Below the pieces are notes generated by a model. That model saw only the letters and a program-made list of their open reading frames with translations, ran no database searches and had not been told where the DNA came from. This document shows, piece by piece, positions 19,557 through 28,958 of a stretch of 64,000 nt of DNA (positions are counted from its first letter, which is position 1; the number at the start of each line of letters is the position of its first letter). The translations under genes and the position numbers were made by a program. The stretch comes from Rhodospirillales bacterium. Its GTDB lineage: Bacteria; Pseudomonadota; Alphaproteobacteria; Rhodospirillales; Casp-alpha2. The stretch covers positions 1 to 64,000 of the forward strand of contig JAEPQO010000004.1 in assembly GCA_017640505.1 (NCBI GenBank), given 5' to 3'.

Positions 19557-20306
19557 TCAAAGCCCCGAAGTGACCACGCGCGCAATCGTGATCACGTCGA
19601 CGGCCGATGCACCTGCGCGCAGCAAGGCACGCGAACAGGCTTCAAGGGTGGCGCCCGTCGTCATCACGTCATCGACGAGCAGGACCCGCTTGTCGCGCAG
19701 CAGCCGCACGTGCCGGGCGGTGACCTTGAAGGCACCCTGCACGTTTCGCCGCCGTGCCGCACGGGATTTGCCGCCCTGCGTCCCGGTCCGCCGCTTGCGG
19801 ACCAGGAGGTCCGGCACCGAGCGCACACCCGCTGCGCCGGCCAGGTAATTCGAAAGAAGCGCCGACTGGTTGTAACGCCGCGATAACAGACGGCTCCAAT
19901 GCAGCGGCACAGGTGCGATGATGTCGGCGTCGCCAAGCAATGTTGCCCCCGGGCGTGCAAGCCAGGCCGCGAGCACCGGCGCCAGGTCCGTACGGTCGGC
20001 GTGCTTGAAGGCGAGAATCATCCCCCGGCTTGCGTCGTCATAAACGAACGCGGCACGCGCCCGCGCATAGGGCGGACGGGCACGAGTGCACTCAGCACAG
20101 AGCGCCCCTGCTCCCGGGTCGAAGGGAAATGGCACGCCACAAGTATCGCATTGCGGCGGCCCGAGAAAGCTCATCTCGTCCCAACATTCCGGGCACAGAC
20201 CAATGTCACTCAGCACCGGCGCCTCGCATGCCGCGCAGACCGGTGGCCAGAGGTGATCGCGGATATGCGACATCGCGCTTTTGAGGATTGGCGTTAATCG
20301 TGTCAT
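19557..20306 (-). CDS. ComF family protein (phosphoribosyltransferase-like)
   Basis: Starting at the ATG at 20306 (GGGGG a few bases upstream) gives 249 residues. The N-terminus holds the ComF zinc-finger cysteines (CAACEAP, CPECW, CDTCGVPF and C-x2-C further on), and the C-terminus a type I phosphoribosyltransferase domain with VLLVDDVMTTGATLEACSRAL. ComF proteins take part in DNA uptake in naturally competent bacteria and are widespread elsewhere with unclear roles. An alternative ATG lies at 20273. The start is only 9 bases from the divergent methyltransferase gene. Confidence 0.9.
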   Translation of the reverse strand: MTRLTPILKSAMSHIRDHLWPPVCAACEAPVLSDIGLCPECWDEMSFLGPPQCDTCGVPFPFDPGAGALCAECTRARPPYARARAAFVYDDASRGMILAFKHADRTDLAPVLAAWLARPGATLLGDADIIAPVPLHWSRLLSRRYNQSALLSNYLAGAAGVRSVPDLLVRKRRTGTQGGKSRAARRRNVQGAFKVTARHVRLLRDKRVLLVDDVMTTGATLEACSRALLRAGASAVDVITIARVVTSGL

Positions 20307-20315
20307 ATAGCCCCC

Positions 20316-21248
20316 ATGAACACCGCATCCGACAGCATGAATGTCTTCGACCGCCGGTTGCTGCGCCGCCGCCGCGACCGCGCCGCCGCCCGGTTCGACG
20401 ATTACGACTTCCTGTTCATGGAAGGGGCAGAGCGGCTTTGTGACCGTCTGCTCGACATCAATCGCACTTTTCCGCTCGGACTGGACCTCGGCTGTCACGG
20501 CGGTGAAATCGCAGGGGCGCTGCCACCCGGCAAGGTCGGGACGTTGGTTCAGACCGACCTCTCCGAAGCCCTCGCCCGCCGCGCCGGCACCAGACACGTC
20601 TCGCCGCTCTGTGCCTGCGACGAGGAAATCCTCCCGTTCGGCCCCGGCACGTTCGACATCGTGGTATCGAACCTGAGCCTACACTGGGTCAACGACCTGC
20701 CCGGCGCGTTGTCGCAGATCCGGATGGCGCTCAAACCCGACGGTCTGTTCCTGGCCCAGGTTTTCGGCGGCACGACCCTTCATGAGCTCCGCAACGCCCT
20801 TGCCGAGGCCGAAATCGAGATCGACGGCGGTCTCAGCCCGCGGATTTCACCGTTTGCCGATGTGCGCGACCTCGGTGCCCTCCTGCAGCGCGCCGGATTC
20901 GCCTTACCGGTCGTCGACAACGACACGGTCACGGTAAGTTACGGCGATCCGTTCAAACTGCTGACAGATCTGCGCGGCATGGGCGAGAGCAACACGGTTC
21001 TGGAACGGCGCCGCACCCCCCTGAAGCGCGAGACCCTGATGAATGCGATGGCGCGTTACATGGAGCGGCACGCGGATGCCGACGGACGCGTCCCGGCAAC
21101 GTTCGAGATCATTACCATGACCGCCTGGGCACCGGCACCGACACAGCAAAAGCCGCTTCGGCCCGGCACGGCAACCGGCAGACTGGCGGACGCGCTGGGC
21201 GCGGATGAAATCTCGCTTGGCGAAAAAGCGGACCCTGATAAGGGCTGA
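20316..21248 (+). CDS. SAM-dependent methyltransferase-fold protein, NDUFAF5-like
   Basis: This 310-residue protein opens MNTASDSMNVFDRRLLRRRR, the RR-rich start of the NDUFAF5 (C20orf7) family, with SAM motif LGLDLGCHGGEIAGAL (about 50-65) and VSNLSLHWVNDLPGALSQI (about 118). Human NDUFAF5 hydroxylates an arginine of complex I subunit NDUFS7; alphaproteobacterial homologues are presumed to act on NuoB, which is inference. Its place beside comF and the glutaredoxin genes is typical of alphaproteobacteria. The spacing to divergent comF leaves almost no room for separate promoters. Confidence 0.85.
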   Translation: MNTASDSMNVFDRRLLRRRRDRAAARFDDYDFLFMEGAERLCDRLLDINRTFPLGLDLGCHGGEIAGALPPGKVGTLVQTDLSEALARRAGTRHVSPLCACDEEILPFGPGTFDIVVSNLSLHWVNDLPGALSQIRMALKPDGLFLAQVFGGTTLHELRNALAEAEIEIDGGLSPRISPFADVRDLGALLQRAGFALPVVDNDTVTVSYGDPFKLLTDLRGMGESNTVLERRRTPLKRETLMNAMARYMERHADADGRVPATFEIITMTAWAPAPTQQKPLRPGTATGRLADALGADEISLGEKADPDKG

Positions 21249-21256
21249 TCCCAAAA

Positions 21257-21285
21257 TAGGAAAAGGGCCGCGCGCTGCACGGCCC
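21257..21285 (-). terminator. Intrinsic terminator after grxD
   Basis: A hairpin with GGGCCG / CGGCCC arms (21265-21270 and 21280-21285) is followed on the minus strand by TTTTCCTATTTT. It lies between the convergent methyltransferase and grxD genes and fits termination of the bolA-grxD transcript. Confidence 0.65.
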
Positions 21286-21328
21286 CTCCCTCAAAAGCTC
21301 CCCGTAATTGCTCCCTGGGAAACGGGGC

Positions 21329-21664
21329 TTACGAGGCGTATGTCACGCCCTTCTCATCGAAGAGCTTTTTAAGTTCACCAGACTCATACATTTCCCGCAC
21401 GATATCGCAACCCCCGATGAACTCGCCCTTCACATAAAGTTGCGGAATCGTCGGCCAGTTGGAGAAATCCTTGATGCCCTGGCGGATGTCCATGTCCTGC
21501 AGAACGTCGACGCCCTTGAACTTGACGCCCATCATGGTCAGCGCCTGTGCCACCGCGGCGGAGAATCCACACTGCGGCTGGATCGGCGAGCCCTTCATGA
21601 ACAGCACCACTTCGTTGCCGTCGATTTCACCCTGGATATTGTCGAAAGTCGGATTGTCGCTCAT
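21329..21664 (-). CDS. grxD: Monothiol glutaredoxin Grx4 (CGFS type)
   Basis: The 111-residue product has the CGFS active site in QPQCGFSAAVAQAL (Cys about 34), the WPTIPQLYVKGEFIGGCDI segment and a C-terminal helix, all typical of class II monothiol glutaredoxins. Such proteins bind and transfer [2Fe-2S] clusters as complexes with BolA proteins; a bolA gene lies directly upstream on the same strand, 54 bases away. The pairing is a strong context signal. Confidence 0.97.
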   Translation of the reverse strand: MSDNPTFDNIQGEIDGNEVVLFMKGSPIQPQCGFSAAVAQALTMMGVKFKGVDVLQDMDIRQGIKDFSNWPTIPQLYVKGEFIGGCDIVREMYESGELKKLFDEKGVTYAS

Positions 21665-21718
21665 TGCGTTGTCCTCACTATGCCGGTCTCACCACGTACC
21701 GGCGCATTGGTCGATAAA

Positions 21719-21952
21719 TTACTCGGGGGCGGAGGTCTGCAGTGCGAGCGCGTGAAGCTCGTTGCCCATGCGGCCCTGCAACGCCTGATAAACCATCTGA
21801 TGCTGCTGCACGCGAGATTTGCCGGCAAATGCCGACGACACCACATGCGCGGCGTAATGATCCCCATCACCGGCAAGATCGTTGATCGTCACCTCCGCGT
21901 CGGGAAGTGCTTCCTTGATCAGCTTTTCGATTTCACCGGCAGCCATGGCCAT
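21719..21952 (-). CDS. bolA: BolA family protein (IbaG-like)
   Basis: A 77-residue BolA fold: N-terminal helix [17 protein letters not shown], the central [19 protein letters not shown], and the invariant C-terminal histidine region ([14 protein letters not shown]). The short form resembles IbaG/BolA2. It partners with the adjacent CGFS glutaredoxin in iron-sulfur trafficking or iron sensing. The direction is divergent from purC. Confidence 0.95.
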   Translation of the reverse strand: MAMAAGEIEKLIKEALPDAEVTINDLAGDGDHYAAHVVSSAFAGKSRVQQHQMVYQALQGRMGNELHALALQTSAPE

Positions 21953-21984
21953 GACGGCGTTTCTCCTTGCCCTCTTACGCTGCT

Positions 21985-22013
21985 GATATGGCGGTTCCGC
22001 GTAATTCCGTCAA
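21985..22013 (-). promoter_or_regulatory. Putative promoter of bolA-grxD
   Basis: On the minus strand TTGACG (22008-22013) and CATATC (21985-21990) are 17 bases apart, about 33 bases upstream of the bolA start. The -35 is near consensus; the -10 is weaker. Confidence 0.45.
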
Positions 22014-22046
22014 CCCTCGGCAAATTAGGGACATAGCGCCTTTACG

Positions 22047-22075
22047 TTGTTTTCCGGGAAGGACCCTGATATAGG
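22047..22075 (+). promoter_or_regulatory. Putative promoter of purC with overlapping dyad
   Basis: TTGTTT (22047-22052) and TATAGG (22070-22075) are 17 bases apart and about 35 bases upstream of the purC ATG. The -10 sits inside a short palindrome with 5-base arms (ACCCT GATAT AGGGT, 22063-22077), a plausible operator position. No family of regulator can be named from this. Confidence 0.45.
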
Positions 22076-22110
22076 GTCGCCAGATTTTGGCACCCGGCGG
22101 GAATGGCGAC

Positions 22111-22875
22111 ATGGCCAGACGCAGACAGGTCTACGAGGGCAAGGGCAAAGTCCTCTTCGAGGGACCGGAACCCGGCACACTGGTTCAGTATTTCAAGGAC
22201 GACGCGCTTGCCGCCAGTGACGGCCGGCACGGTGTGATCACCGGCAAGGGCGTGCTCAACAACCGGATTTCCGAATACCTTATGATGCGGCTGACCGAGA
22301 TCGGCGTGCCGACCCATTTCGTGCGCCGGCTCAACATGCGCGAACAGCTTGTCCGCGAGGTCGAGATCATCCCGATCATCCTCTGTGTCCGGAACGTCGC
22401 CGCCGGCTCGTTTGCCGAGCGATTCGGCCTTTCCGAGGGCACACCTCTGCCGCGTTCGATCGTCGAGTACTATTACAAATCCGACGAGTTGCGTGATCCG
22501 ATGGTCTCCGAAGAGCACGTCACCGCGTTTGGCTGGGCATCGCCGCCCGACCTCGACGAAATGATGGCAATGGCGCTGCGCATCAACGATTTTCTGAGTG
22601 GACTGTTTTTCGGTATCGGCCTCAGGCTTGTCGATTTCCGCCTGGAGTTCGGCCGCCTGTGGGAAGAAGAGCACGTGCGCGTGATCCTCGCCGATGAACT
22701 GAGCCCGGATAACTGCCGGCTCTGGGACCTGCACACGGGCGAGAAACTCGACCGCGACCGCTTTGACCGCGACCTCGGCAACGTCGAGGAAGGATACCAG
22801 GAAGTCGCACGCAGGCTGGGCATTCTGCCCGAATCGGGTCCGGCGGACATGCCGGGGCCGACGGCGATGCAGTAA
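22111..22875 (+). CDS. purC: SAICAR synthetase PurC
   Basis: From the ATG at 22111 the 254-residue enzyme begins [18 protein letters not shown] and contains the family motifs [17 protein letters not shown] (about 85) and [14 protein letters not shown] (about 200). It ligates aspartate to CAIR in purine synthesis. The frame reaches back to a TTG at 22087, which I reject because homologues begin at the RR motif. It starts the split pur block purC-purS-purQ. Confidence 0.96.
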   Translation: MARRRQVYEGKGKVLFEGPEPGTLVQYFKDDALAASDGRHGVITGKGVLNNRISEYLMMRLTEIGVPTHFVRRLNMREQLVREVEIIPIILCVRNVAAGSFAERFGLSEGTPLPRSIVEYYYKSDELRDPMVSEEHVTAFGWASPPDLDEMMAMALRINDFLSGLFFGIGLRLVDFRLEFGRLWEEEHVRVILADELSPDNCRLWDLHTGEKLDRDRFDRDLGNVEEGYQEVARRLGILPESGPADMPGPTAMQ

Positions 22876-22884
22876 TTGAGTAGA

Positions 22885-22990
22885 ACCACAGAGGCACAGA
22901 GACACAGAGGTTTCCGGCGCAAGCCGACAAAATCGGCAAATATCCGCCCAAATTTTCAATTCTTTCTCTGCGCCTCTGTGCCTCTGTGGT
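22885..22990. repeat. CACAGAGG-type inverted repeat element between purC and purS
   Basis: Two 26-base arms, 22885-22910 (ACCACAGAGGCACAGAGACA and on) and 22965-22990 (ending GCCTCTGTGCCTCTGTGGT), are reverse complements at 23 of 26 positions and flank a 54-base centre. The three mismatches are transitions. The arms contain repeated CACAGAG units. Sequences of this kind recur as dispersed repeats in unrelated bacterial genomes and are often mistranslated in gene predictions. Here it lies within the pur transcript and would form a long hairpin in the RNA. Confidence 0.8.
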
Positions 22991-23035
22991 AAATTTCCGC
23001 CCGAATCTGCGGGCACCGAAATGGAGATTTGTTTC

Positions 23036-23281
23036 TTGAAAGCTAAAGTTCACGTGACCCTGAAAAACGGCGTTCTCGACCCGCAAGGAAAGGCCGTGCA
23101 GCACGCACTGGCCGGTCTCGGTTTCGAAGGTGTCGAAGATGTCCGCCAGGGAAAGTTCATCGAGCTTGAACTGAGCGAGACCGACCCGGCCAAGGCGGAG
23201 GCGCAGGCCGAGGAAATGTGCAAGAAGCTCCTCGCCAACACCGTGATCGAAAACTATGCCGTTGAAATCATAGAGGGCTGA
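23036..23281 (+). CDS. purS: PurS subunit of FGAM synthase
   Basis: The start chosen is TTG at 23036: it gives the family-typical MKAKVHVTLKNGVLDPQGKA and has GGAG nine bases upstream (23023-23026). An ATG at 23021 would add five residues but would place the GGAG inside the gene. The 81-residue protein is the small dimeric subunit that links PurQ and PurL in the three-part FGAM synthase. The end is three bases before purQ. Confidence 0.93.
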   Translation: MKAKVHVTLKNGVLDPQGKAVQHALAGLGFEGVEDVRQGKFIELELSETDPAKAEAQAEEMCKKLLANTVIENYAVEIIEG

Positions 23282-23284
23282 GCC

Positions 23285-23974
23285 ATGAAATCCGCCGTCA
23301 TCGTCTTTCCCGGATCAAACTGCGACCGCGACGCCAAGGTGGCGCTTGAGGACGTGACGGGCGGCGAGGTCGTCATGCAGTGGCACGGCGACGCGGACAT
23401 GCCGGATGTCGACCTGATTGTCGTTCCGGGTGGATTTTCCTACGGCGACTACCTCCGTTGCGGCGCCATCGCCGGCAACTCGCCGGTGATGCGCGAGGTC
23501 AAGAAACGCGCCGACGCCGGCACCCCGGTTATCGGAATCTGCAACGGCTTCCAGGTCCTGACCGAGGTCGGCCTGCTGCCCGGCATCCTGATGCGCAACG
23601 CGAACCTGAAGTTCGTCTGTAAGGACGTGCACCTTTCGGTCGAGACCGAGTCCTCGGTCTTCACCGGGAAATACAAGAAAGGCCAGGTCATCCGTATCCC
23701 GGTCGCGCATCACGACGGCAACTATTTCGCCGACGAGAACACGATGAAGGCCCTCAATGACGATGACCGGATCGCTTTCCGTTACGTGTCAGCGGACGGC
23801 AAACGCGGGAATGGCGCCAACCCCAACGGTTCCATGGACGATATCGCGGGCATCCTGAACGAGAAACGCAACGTGCTTGGTATGATGCCGCATCCCGAAC
23901 GGCTCGTGGATAGCGCGCTTGGCGGCACGGACGGCCGGCCGATGTTCGAGGGACTGCTTGCCGCTGTCAGCTGA
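23285..23974 (+). CDS. purQ: FGAM synthase glutaminase subunit PurQ
   Basis: A class I glutamine amidotransferase of 229 residues: nucleophile Cys in [18 protein letters not shown] (about 86) and His/Glu in GMMPHPERL (about 203-205). It supplies ammonia to PurL for making FGAM. The order purS-purQ is tight (3-base gap), while purL follows only after two unrelated genes. Confidence 0.97.
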   Translation: MKSAVIVFPGSNCDRDAKVALEDVTGGEVVMQWHGDADMPDVDLIVVPGGFSYGDYLRCGAIAGNSPVMREVKKRADAGTPVIGICNGFQVLTEVGLLPGILMRNANLKFVCKDVHLSVETESSVFTGKYKKGQVIRIPVAHHDGNYFADENTMKALNDDDRIAFRYVSADGKRGNGANPNGSMDDIAGILNEKRNVLGMMPHPERLVDSALGGTDGRPMFEGLLAAVS

Positions 23975-24023
23975 GCGGGACTGCCATAATTCCGTCACCT
24001 TCCGGCGGCACGATTTTCCCCAG

Positions 24024-24052
24024 TTAACACTACACTTACGATAGTGTAGTAT
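24024..24052 (+). promoter_or_regulatory. Promoter of the OmpA-like gene with overlapping palindrome
   Basis: TTAACA (24024-24029) and TAGTAT (24047-24052) are exactly 17 bases apart. An 8-bp perfect inverted repeat (ACTACACT / AGTGTAGT, 24029-24036 and 24043-24050, 6-base centre) covers the spacer and most of the -10. This is the layout of a promoter controlled by a dimeric repressor. No T-run follows, so a terminator is unlikely. Confidence 0.6.
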
Positions 24053-24120
24053 TTGAAAAAGAGCGATTCGCACGCTAGGAACGGTAACGCGTGCGAGAAT
24101 TTTTTCTGGGGTTCGACACA

Positions 24121-25191
24121 ATGCGAGCGTTCGGCAAAGTAGCTATTCTATGCGCAGCCGCCTTCACCATGGCCACGCAGGTTCAGGCGGACGATCATCG
24201 TCCCACCGGCACCTATGTCGGCGGCGGTCTCGGCGCCAATTTCGCGGGCGAGAATGACGTCAGCGGCGGCGGCATCAACACGTCCATCGATCATGACAAC
24301 GGTTTCGTCGGCGTCCTTGCGCTGGGTCAATCTTACGCCAACGGACTTCGTGGCGAGTTCGAGTTCGCCCGCCGCTCCAATGACGTGGACAACGTCGGCA
24401 GCACGTCGACCGGCGGTAACACGTCAGTGCTGAGCGGTATGATCAACGGGTATTACGATTTTGCCACCGGCACATCGTTCATCCCATACCTTGGCGCCGG
24501 TATCGGTGTCGGACGGGCCCGGATCGACGCCAACCCGGTTGGCACCACCGCCCTTAACAGCACCGGCACCGGGTTGGCGCTGCAGGGGATCGCCGGTGTC
24601 GGCTACCAGATGGACGACAACTGGACCGGCACGATCGAATACCGGTACTTCAATCTTCAGGGCGCGGACATCAATACACGTGCCGGTGGCGAGGTTGATG
24701 CGGACTACGATTCGCATTCGATCATGGTCGGGCTGCGCTACACCTTCGGCGTCGAGAAAAAGCCGATGGCAGAACCGGCGCCGGCACCCGCACCGGCCCC
24801 CGCGCCTGTCGCGGAGAAAAAGCCCGAACCCGCACCGGCACCGCCTGCGCCGCCGCCGGTCGCACGGAATTACATCGTGTTCTTCGACTGGGACAAGTCG
24901 GACATCACAAGCGAAGCAATGGCGATCCTCAGGACCGCCGCGGAGAATGCCCGCAAGGGCGGCATCAGCCGGATCGAGGCAACGGGTCACGCCGACACCT
25001 CGGGTACCAAGGCTTACAACCTGAAACTTTCGGAACGCCGTGCGCGCGCGGTTCAGGGGGTCCTCAACCAGCTTGGCGTTGCTAGCAATGAAATCGCCAT
25101 CGACTGGAAGGGTGAGTTGCAGCCCCTGGTGCCGACAGCCGACGGGGTGCGCGAACCGCAGAACCGGCGGGTGGAAATCGTCTTCCCGTAA
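24121..25191 (+). CDS. OmpA-type outer-membrane protein: beta barrel plus peptidoglycan-binding domain
   Basis: From the ATG at 24121 the 356-residue product has a signal peptide (about 1-24, ending VQADD), an eight-strand-like barrel (about 28-215) with alternating aromatic strands such as GYYDFATGTSFIPYLGAGIG, a Pro/Ala-rich linker, and a C-terminal OmpA domain (about 250-356; FFDWDKSDIT, GHADTSGT, LSERRARAVQGVL, NRRVEI). It anchors the outer membrane to peptidoglycan. It is inserted between purQ and purL, with its own promoter and terminator. Confidence 0.93.
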   Translation: MRAFGKVAILCAAAFTMATQVQADDHRPTGTYVGGGLGANFAGENDVSGGGINTSIDHDNGFVGVLALGQSYANGLRGEFEFARRSNDVDNVGSTSTGGNTSVLSGMINGYYDFATGTSFIPYLGAGIGVGRARIDANPVGTTALNSTGTGLALQGIAGVGYQMDDNWTGTIEYRYFNLQGADINTRAGGEVDADYDSHSIMVGLRYTFGVEKKPMAEPAPAPAPAPAPVAEKKPEPAPAPPAPPPVARNYIVFFDWDKSDITSEAMAILRTAAENARKGGISRIEATGHADTSGTKAYNLKLSERRARAVQGVLNQLGVASNEIAIDWKGELQPLVPTADGVREPQNRRVEIVFP

Positions 25192-25215
25192 GATCGGGAA
25201 AATCCGCAAACGAAC

Positions 25216-25249
25216 AGAGGCGCGGTCATCCCGCGCCTCTTCTTTTTCC
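25216..25249 (+). terminator. Strong intrinsic terminator after the OmpA-like gene
   Basis: A perfect 10-bp stem (AGAGGCGCGG, 25216-25225, with CCGCGCCTCT, 25231-25240), 5-base loop, followed by TCTTTTTCC. It lies 25 bases after the stop codon. Confidence 0.9.
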
Positions 25250-25266
25250 GGAAGGCTGTCTAAGTG

Positions 25267-25755
25267 TTACTTCGTCTTATTGACGAGGATAACTTCGGGT
25301 CGGCAGGTGCTTGGCACATCGACCTCGCTGACCGGACGTTTCATCGAAAACGTCGCGAGTTGCGCCGGCTTCAGATCCTTCAATGCAGTGAAGGTCCTGA
25401 GCGTGCGCTCGCAGTACTGATCGCGGCGCGAAATGGAGCGTTGCGACGCGCGATTCGCCAGCGCGGTAATATAGGCGTTGAGCGCCTTTTCCGACTTAGC
25501 ACCATGCAGGTTCCGGAACAGCGCTTTCAGCGCGACACCATGATCGACCAGCGTATTCTGGAACTTGCGAACGAAGCTGTTGTATTCGGGTTTGGCCTCG
25601 CAGGTCAGCGCAGCGACCATCAGATCGGTCTGCAGCGCACGGACGTGGAAGGCGGCCTTATCAGACCCGCCATTGCACGTGCCCGCAATGGCAGCCCCGG
25701 CAGTCATACCGGTAATCGCAACGGCAACGGCGAATCCAAGCGTTTTTCCCCGCAT
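25267..25755 (-). CDS. Exported protein of unknown function
   Basis: From the ATG at 25755 (GGAAGG seven bases upstream) the 162-residue product has a clear signal peptide (about 1-25, cleavage near AIAG-TC). The mature part is helical and contains cysteines at TCNGG, ALTCEAKPEY, QYCERTL and STCRPE, which could form disulfides in the periplasm. I recognise no family. It is divergent from purL and convergent with the OmpA-like gene, so it and the OmpA-like gene form an envelope pair inside the pur block. Confidence 0.75.
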   Translation of the reverse strand: MRGKTLGFAVAVAITGMTAGAAIAGTCNGGSDKAAFHVRALQTDLMVAALTCEAKPEYNSFVRKFQNTLVDHGVALKALFRNLHGAKSEKALNAYITALANRASQRSISRRDQYCERTLRTFTALKDLKPAQLATFSMKRPVSEVDVPSTCRPEVILVNKTK

Positions 25756-25889
25756 CAAACCTTCCCCAAACGTCGAAACTTGCCTGAAAAGTCCCACGTT
25801 TTTCGTTTTGCTTCAAGGGGTTTGTGGCGAAATCGTGGCAAGGGGGTGGCAAGCGACGAAAGGTGTGTCACGTTCGGCCTGCATTTGCT

Positions 25890-28133
25890 ATGAAGCGCGC
25901 AACGCCAATCGATAAGCCACGGGACAGGACCTTGAGCGAGATCACCCCCGAAGTCGTCGCCGAACACGGCATTTCCGAAGACGAGTACGCGAAAATTCTT
26001 GAGATTCTGGACGGCCGGGCACCGAACCTGACCGAGCTAGGCATCTTCTCCGTGATGTGGTCGGAGCACTGCTCCTACAAGTCCTCCAAGAAGTGGCTGA
26101 AAACGCTGCCGACCGAGGGCCCACAGGTCATCTGCGGTCCGGGCGAGAACGCCGGCATCGTCGATATCGGCGATGGCCAGGCCGCGATCTTCAAGATGGA
26201 GAGCCACAACCACCCGTCCTATATCGAGCCCTACCAGGGCGCGGCAACCGGGGTCGGCGGCATTCTGCGCGACGTGTTCACCATGGGCGCGCGCCCCGTC
26301 TGCAACCTGAACGCACTTCGCTTCGGCAGCCCCGATCATCCCAAGACCAAACACCTCGTTTCCGGCGTCGTCGCGGGGATCGGCGGTTATGGCAACTGCG
26401 TCGGCGTCCCGACAGTAGGCGGCGAATGCGAGTTCCATCCGAGCTATAACGGCAACATCCTCGTCAACGCGATGACGGTCGGGATCGCCGATCAGGACAA
26501 GATCTTCTATTCCGCGGCTGCGGGTGTGGGGAACCCCGTCGTCTACGTCGGGTCCAAGACCGGCCGAGATGGCATTCACGGCGCGACCATGGCGTCGGCC
26601 GAATTCTCGGAGGATTCGGAGGAAAAACGCCCGACGGTGCAGGTCGGTGACCCGTTCACCGAGAAGCTGCTGATCGAAGCGTGCCTTGAACTGATGGCGA
26701 CAGATATGATTGTCGCGATCCAGGACATGGGCGCAGCGGGCCTAACGTCGTCTTCGTTCGAAATGGCGTCAAAGGGCGGCATGGGCGTCGAACTCGATCT
26801 CGATCACGTGCCGCAGCGCGAAGAAAACATGACGGCCTATGAGATGATGCTGTCGGAAAGCCAGGAGCGCATGCTCATGGTGCTCAAACCCGGGCGAGAA
26901 GAAGAAGCCCGAAAGATCTTCGAAAAGTGGGAACTTGATTTCGCCGTTGTCGGTCATCTGACGGATACGGGGCACATGGTGCTCAAGCACAAGGGCGAGA
27001 CGGTCGCCGACCTGCCGATCGATCCACTGGCGCTCGCCAGCCCGGAATACGACCGCCCGTGGGAACGTACGCCCGCCCCGGCGCCGCTGGACGCCAACGA
27101 TGTCCCGGCACCCAACGATCCGATGGCCGCACTTGAAACGCTCATTGGCACACCCGCACTGGCATCCAAACGCTGGATCTGGGAACAGTACGACCACATG
27201 GTCATGGGCGACACGTTGGGCATTGGCCGCCCGGGCGGCGCCGATTCCGCACTGGTCCGTATTCACGGCACCAAGAAGGGCCTTGCCGCCACGTCGGATT
27301 GCACCCCCCGTTACTGCAAGGCGAACCCGGTCGAAGGCGGCCGCCAGGTCGTCGCCGAAGCTTGGCGCAACATCACCGCCACCGGTGCCAAGCCGCTTGC
27401 GATCACCGACAACATGAACTTCGGCAATCCGGAAAAGCCGGAAATCATGGGCCAGTTCGTGGGCTGCATCGAAGGCATGCGCGAAGCGTGCACGGCGCTC
27501 GACTTCCCGGTCGTGTCGGGCAACGTCTCGCTCTACAACGAAACCAATGGCCAGGCGATCCTGCCGACACCGACCATCGGTGCAGTCGGGCTGCTGGACG
27601 ATTACGCAAAGGCCGTCGGCATCGGCTTCCGGGGCGAAGGCGACGCCATCATCCTGATTGGTGAGACGGCTGGCCACCTGGGCCAGAGCCTCTACCTTCG
27701 AGAACTGCACGGTCGCGAGGACGGCCCGCCGCCGCCGGTCGATCTGGCGCTCGAACGCAAGAACGGCGACCTGGTGCGTGAGCTTATCCTGTCGGGTCTG
27801 GCCAACGCCTGCCATGACCTCGCCGACGGCGGTCTGCTGGTCGCGGTCGCGGAAATGGCGATGGGCGGCGGCATCGGCGCCGAGATCGATGTCCCCTCCG
27901 GCCCGGTGCCGGCACACGCCTGGCTGTTCGGCGAGGACCAGGCGCGTTACCTGATCGCCACGAACGATCCGGATGCCGTCATGGCGAAAGCACTCGAAGC
28001 CGACGTCAGCGCGGCACGGGTCGGCACGACGGGCGGCGAGACATTGACGCTCTCCAGCGGCGAGATCACGGCAATTTCGGCTCTTAGGCAGAAAAACGAA
28101 GACTGGATGCCCAACTTCATGGGCGCGGCCTGA
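25890..28133 (+). CDS. purL: FGAM synthase large subunit PurL (small, three-part type)
   Basis: About 747 residues with the small-PurL motifs [20 protein letters not shown] (about 40-60), [20 protein letters not shown] (about 100), GGNC-type loop around [13 protein letters not shown], and a second AIRS-like half. It converts FGAR to FGAM with PurS and PurQ. The start is uncertain: ATG 25890 is used, but TTG 25932, preceded by GGGACAGGA, would give the family-like [14 protein letters not shown]-terminus. The frame is open further up to 25824. Confidence 0.95.
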   Translation: MKRATPIDKPRDRTLSEITPEVVAEHGISEDEYAKILEILDGRAPNLTELGIFSVMWSEHCSYKSSKKWLKTLPTEGPQVICGPGENAGIVDIGDGQAAIFKMESHNHPSYIEPYQGAATGVGGILRDVFTMGARPVCNLNALRFGSPDHPKTKHLVSGVVAGIGGYGNCVGVPTVGGECEFHPSYNGNILVNAMTVGIADQDKIFYSAAAGVGNPVVYVGSKTGRDGIHGATMASAEFSEDSEEKRPTVQVGDPFTEKLLIEACLELMATDMIVAIQDMGAAGLTSSSFEMASKGGMGVELDLDHVPQREENMTAYEMMLSESQERMLMVLKPGREEEARKIFEKWELDFAVVGHLTDTGHMVLKHKGETVADLPIDPLALASPEYDRPWERTPAPAPLDANDVPAPNDPMAALETLIGTPALASKRWIWEQYDHMVMGDTLGIGRPGGADSALVRIHGTKKGLAATSDCTPRYCKANPVEGGRQVVAEAWRNITATGAKPLAITDNMNFGNPEKPEIMGQFVGCIEGMREACTALDFPVVSGNVSLYNETNGQAILPTPTIGAVGLLDDYAKAVGIGFRGEGDAIILIGETAGHLGQSLYLRELHGREDGPPPPVDLALERKNGDLVRELILSGLANACHDLADGGLLVAVAEMAMGGGIGAEIDVPSGPVPAHAWLFGEDQARYLIATNDPDAVMAKALEADVSAARVGTTGGETLTLSSGEITAISALRQKNEDWMPNFMGAA

Positions 28134-28134
28134 T

Positions 28135-28869
28135 CTAAAGCGGCGGCGGTTCCGTTTCCAGCCCAAGGTGACGCCACCAGTCGGCTTGCAGATCGGCCAG
28201 CGTTTTACCGGTTTCCCGGCGGTAGTCGCCAGTCGTATAAATGCGCCTGAACGCCGCCATGTCCTGTTTTAGAACTTGCTCAAACAGAAAACGGGTGAAA
28301 GACCCCGCCGCAATGTAGGCGGTCTGCCGGTTACGGTTCCCGGCACGCCCAAATATCGCGTGCGGGACAGCCTCCAACCGATACCGCCTCAGCCCATCGA
28401 TGCCGCCTAGCCGGCGCATCAGCAATTTATCCACGTCGGTACCGTAGTTGGGAAACCCGATGACCACGCCGAACCTGTCCTGTGCATAGATTGCGATTCC
28501 CTCGCTCAGCAGCACGGATCGCCGTTCCGGCATGAACAGATGGGTCATCTCATGCGCCAACACGGCGATGTTGCGTTCGGCGGCATACCGTGGAAAGCCG
28601 ATCGTGTTGATATGCGGGTAAGATGTCGAGACCTCGTACCGGTCGTCGAAGTGAATGATGATCGGCGTCGGCAGATCCCGCCCGAAGAACGCAGCCAGGC
28701 GGGCATATATCAAATCAGCCCTAGCCGACATTTCATCCAACACCGCCTTTTCGAGATCATTATATCCGGAACGGACCTCGGCGACGGCTTCCTTGCCGGT
28801 GCTGACGCTCGCCGAAACGTCCGTCGCGATCCACAGCAACGTCAAAGCCAGGAATAGCGCCCTCAACAT
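28135..28869 (-). CDS. Exported HEMTH-motif protein, putative zinc metallopeptidase (paralogue 2)
   Basis: The 244-residue product has a signal peptide (about 1-21, ending VSAS), then an AHEMTHLFMPERR motif (HExxH, about 135-139) followed after 13 residues by a glutamate in LSEGIAIYAQDRFG, the spacing of gluzincin peptidases. The C-terminal half (YIAAGSFTRFLFEQ, MAAFRRIYTTGDYRRETG) closely matches the next gene upstream, so the two are tandem paralogues. Probable periplasmic peptidase; substrate unknown. It converges on purL one base away. Confidence 0.75.
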   Translation of the reverse strand: MLRALFLALTLLWIATDVSASVSTGKEAVAEVRSGYNDLEKAVLDEMSARADLIYARLAAFFGRDLPTPIIIHFDDRYEVSTSYPHINTIGFPRYAAERNIAVLAHEMTHLFMPERRSVLLSEGIAIYAQDRFGVVIGFPNYGTDVDKLLMRRLGGIDGLRRYRLEAVPHAIFGRAGNRNRQTAYIAAGSFTRFLFEQVLKQDMAAFRRIYTTGDYRRETGKTLADLQADWWRHLGLETEPPPL

Positions 28870-28958
28870 GGTTCATCCCTCGCGCATACCTCTGTTCAAC
28901 ATAAGGATAACCGACATGTGCGACCGAGGCGCTTCACCTTCGCGTGAACCGGCTCCCG

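Noticed and set aside
22042-23016. Minus-strand open frame of 324 codons through purC and the repeat
   Set aside because: It is antisense to purC and is carried across the inverted repeat; the peptide from the repeat arms is the usual spurious translation of CACAGAGG repeats.
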